Positions 63,951 through 64,000 of a DNA stretch of 64,000 bases are shown piece by piece; the first letter of the stretch is position 1; every line of letters starts with the position of its first letter. This DNA comes from Verrucomicrobiia bacterium. GTDB lineage: Bacteria; Verrucomicrobiota; Verrucomicrobiia; Limisphaerales; Pedosphaeraceae. The stretch lies in the NCBI GenBank assembly GCA_036268055.1, contig DATAUW010000017.1:528403-592402 (forward strand), given 5' to 3'. A program made the position numbers and the translations under genes. Under the pieces are notes generated by a model. The model did no database searches and was not told the DNA's origin. It saw nothing but the letters and a program-made list of their open reading frames with translations.

Positions 63951-64000
63951 AGCGCACTCGTGTCCAGCTATAATTGAAAGGGTGGTCATAATCTTCATAT

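Overview
The window looks like chromosomal DNA of a Verrucomicrobiota bacterium, probably of the Pedosphaera/Limisphaerales type. This is inferred from gene content and style: four type IV-like prepilins (two with a clear H-x9-DG C-terminal motif and one with a variant of it), a VPDSG/PEP-CTERM-like sorted protein, two secreted Cys-type sulfatases, a giant secreted carbohydrate-active protein ending in a FFRLVYP-type tail, and GC-rich coding with AT-rich spacers. There is no rRNA, CRISPR array, prophage or insertion sequence. One tRNA-Lys(UUU) is present.

Layout. 1-1756: end of an RND efflux operon (membrane fusion protein, then permease). 2184-4874: a pair closely matching EboD and EboF of the ebo/edb metabolite-traffic cluster, facing a TPR membrane protein (4880-7639). 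7722-8642: a sorted secreted protein with its own terminator and a candidate sigma-54 promoter. 8999-12050: an Arg/Gly-rich protein followed by an RhlE-like DEAD-box helicase. 12291-17853: a 46-residue membrane protein, a secreted protein, a sulfatase behind a methyltransferase, and a ClC channel. 17922-21816: a TonB receptor downstream of a LarA-type nickel racemase, with a structured RNA candidate between them. 22202-24363: an exported protein, an ECF sigma factor and a membrane protein that is probably its anti-sigma factor. 24449-29017: a YoaK-like membrane protein, a second sulfatase, two unknown proteins and the tRNA. 29060-34461: a five-gene operon with overlapping start and stop codons that encodes an Fe(III)-type ABC importer plus two lipoproteins. 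34629-44531: three prepilin loci, a 1407-residue esterase/glycosidase fusion, an AIM24-like protein and a lipid-kinase-like protein. 44696-51754: housekeeping genes (argG, uppP, prmC, murA) with small neighbours. 51793-59981: a frameshift-split hybrid histidine kinase, rsmH, a SET-domain protein, a serine hydrolase and a PAS-PP2C phosphatase. 59985-63725: an Hsp15-like protein, a DUF1573-cytochrome c fusion, a prepilin and a uronate-isomerase-like hydrolase. The right edge carries short palindromic repeats.

How the genes fit together. Much of the region serves the cell surface: export lipoproteins, sulfatases and glycosidases for polysaccharide breakdown, TonB and ABC import of metals or other ligands, prepilins, and peptidoglycan or undecaprenyl steps (murA, uppP). 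Sensory proteins (hybrid kinase, PP2C phosphatase, ECF sigma) are scattered among them. No single large novel system is evident. The most notable items are the isolated eboD-eboF pair, the sigma-54 site before the sorted protein, the overlapping ABC/lipoprotein operon, the SGNH plus GH99-like fusion, and the nested hairpin before the TonB receptor. Two single-base frameshifts (near 48845 and 54318) may be real decay or sequence errors.
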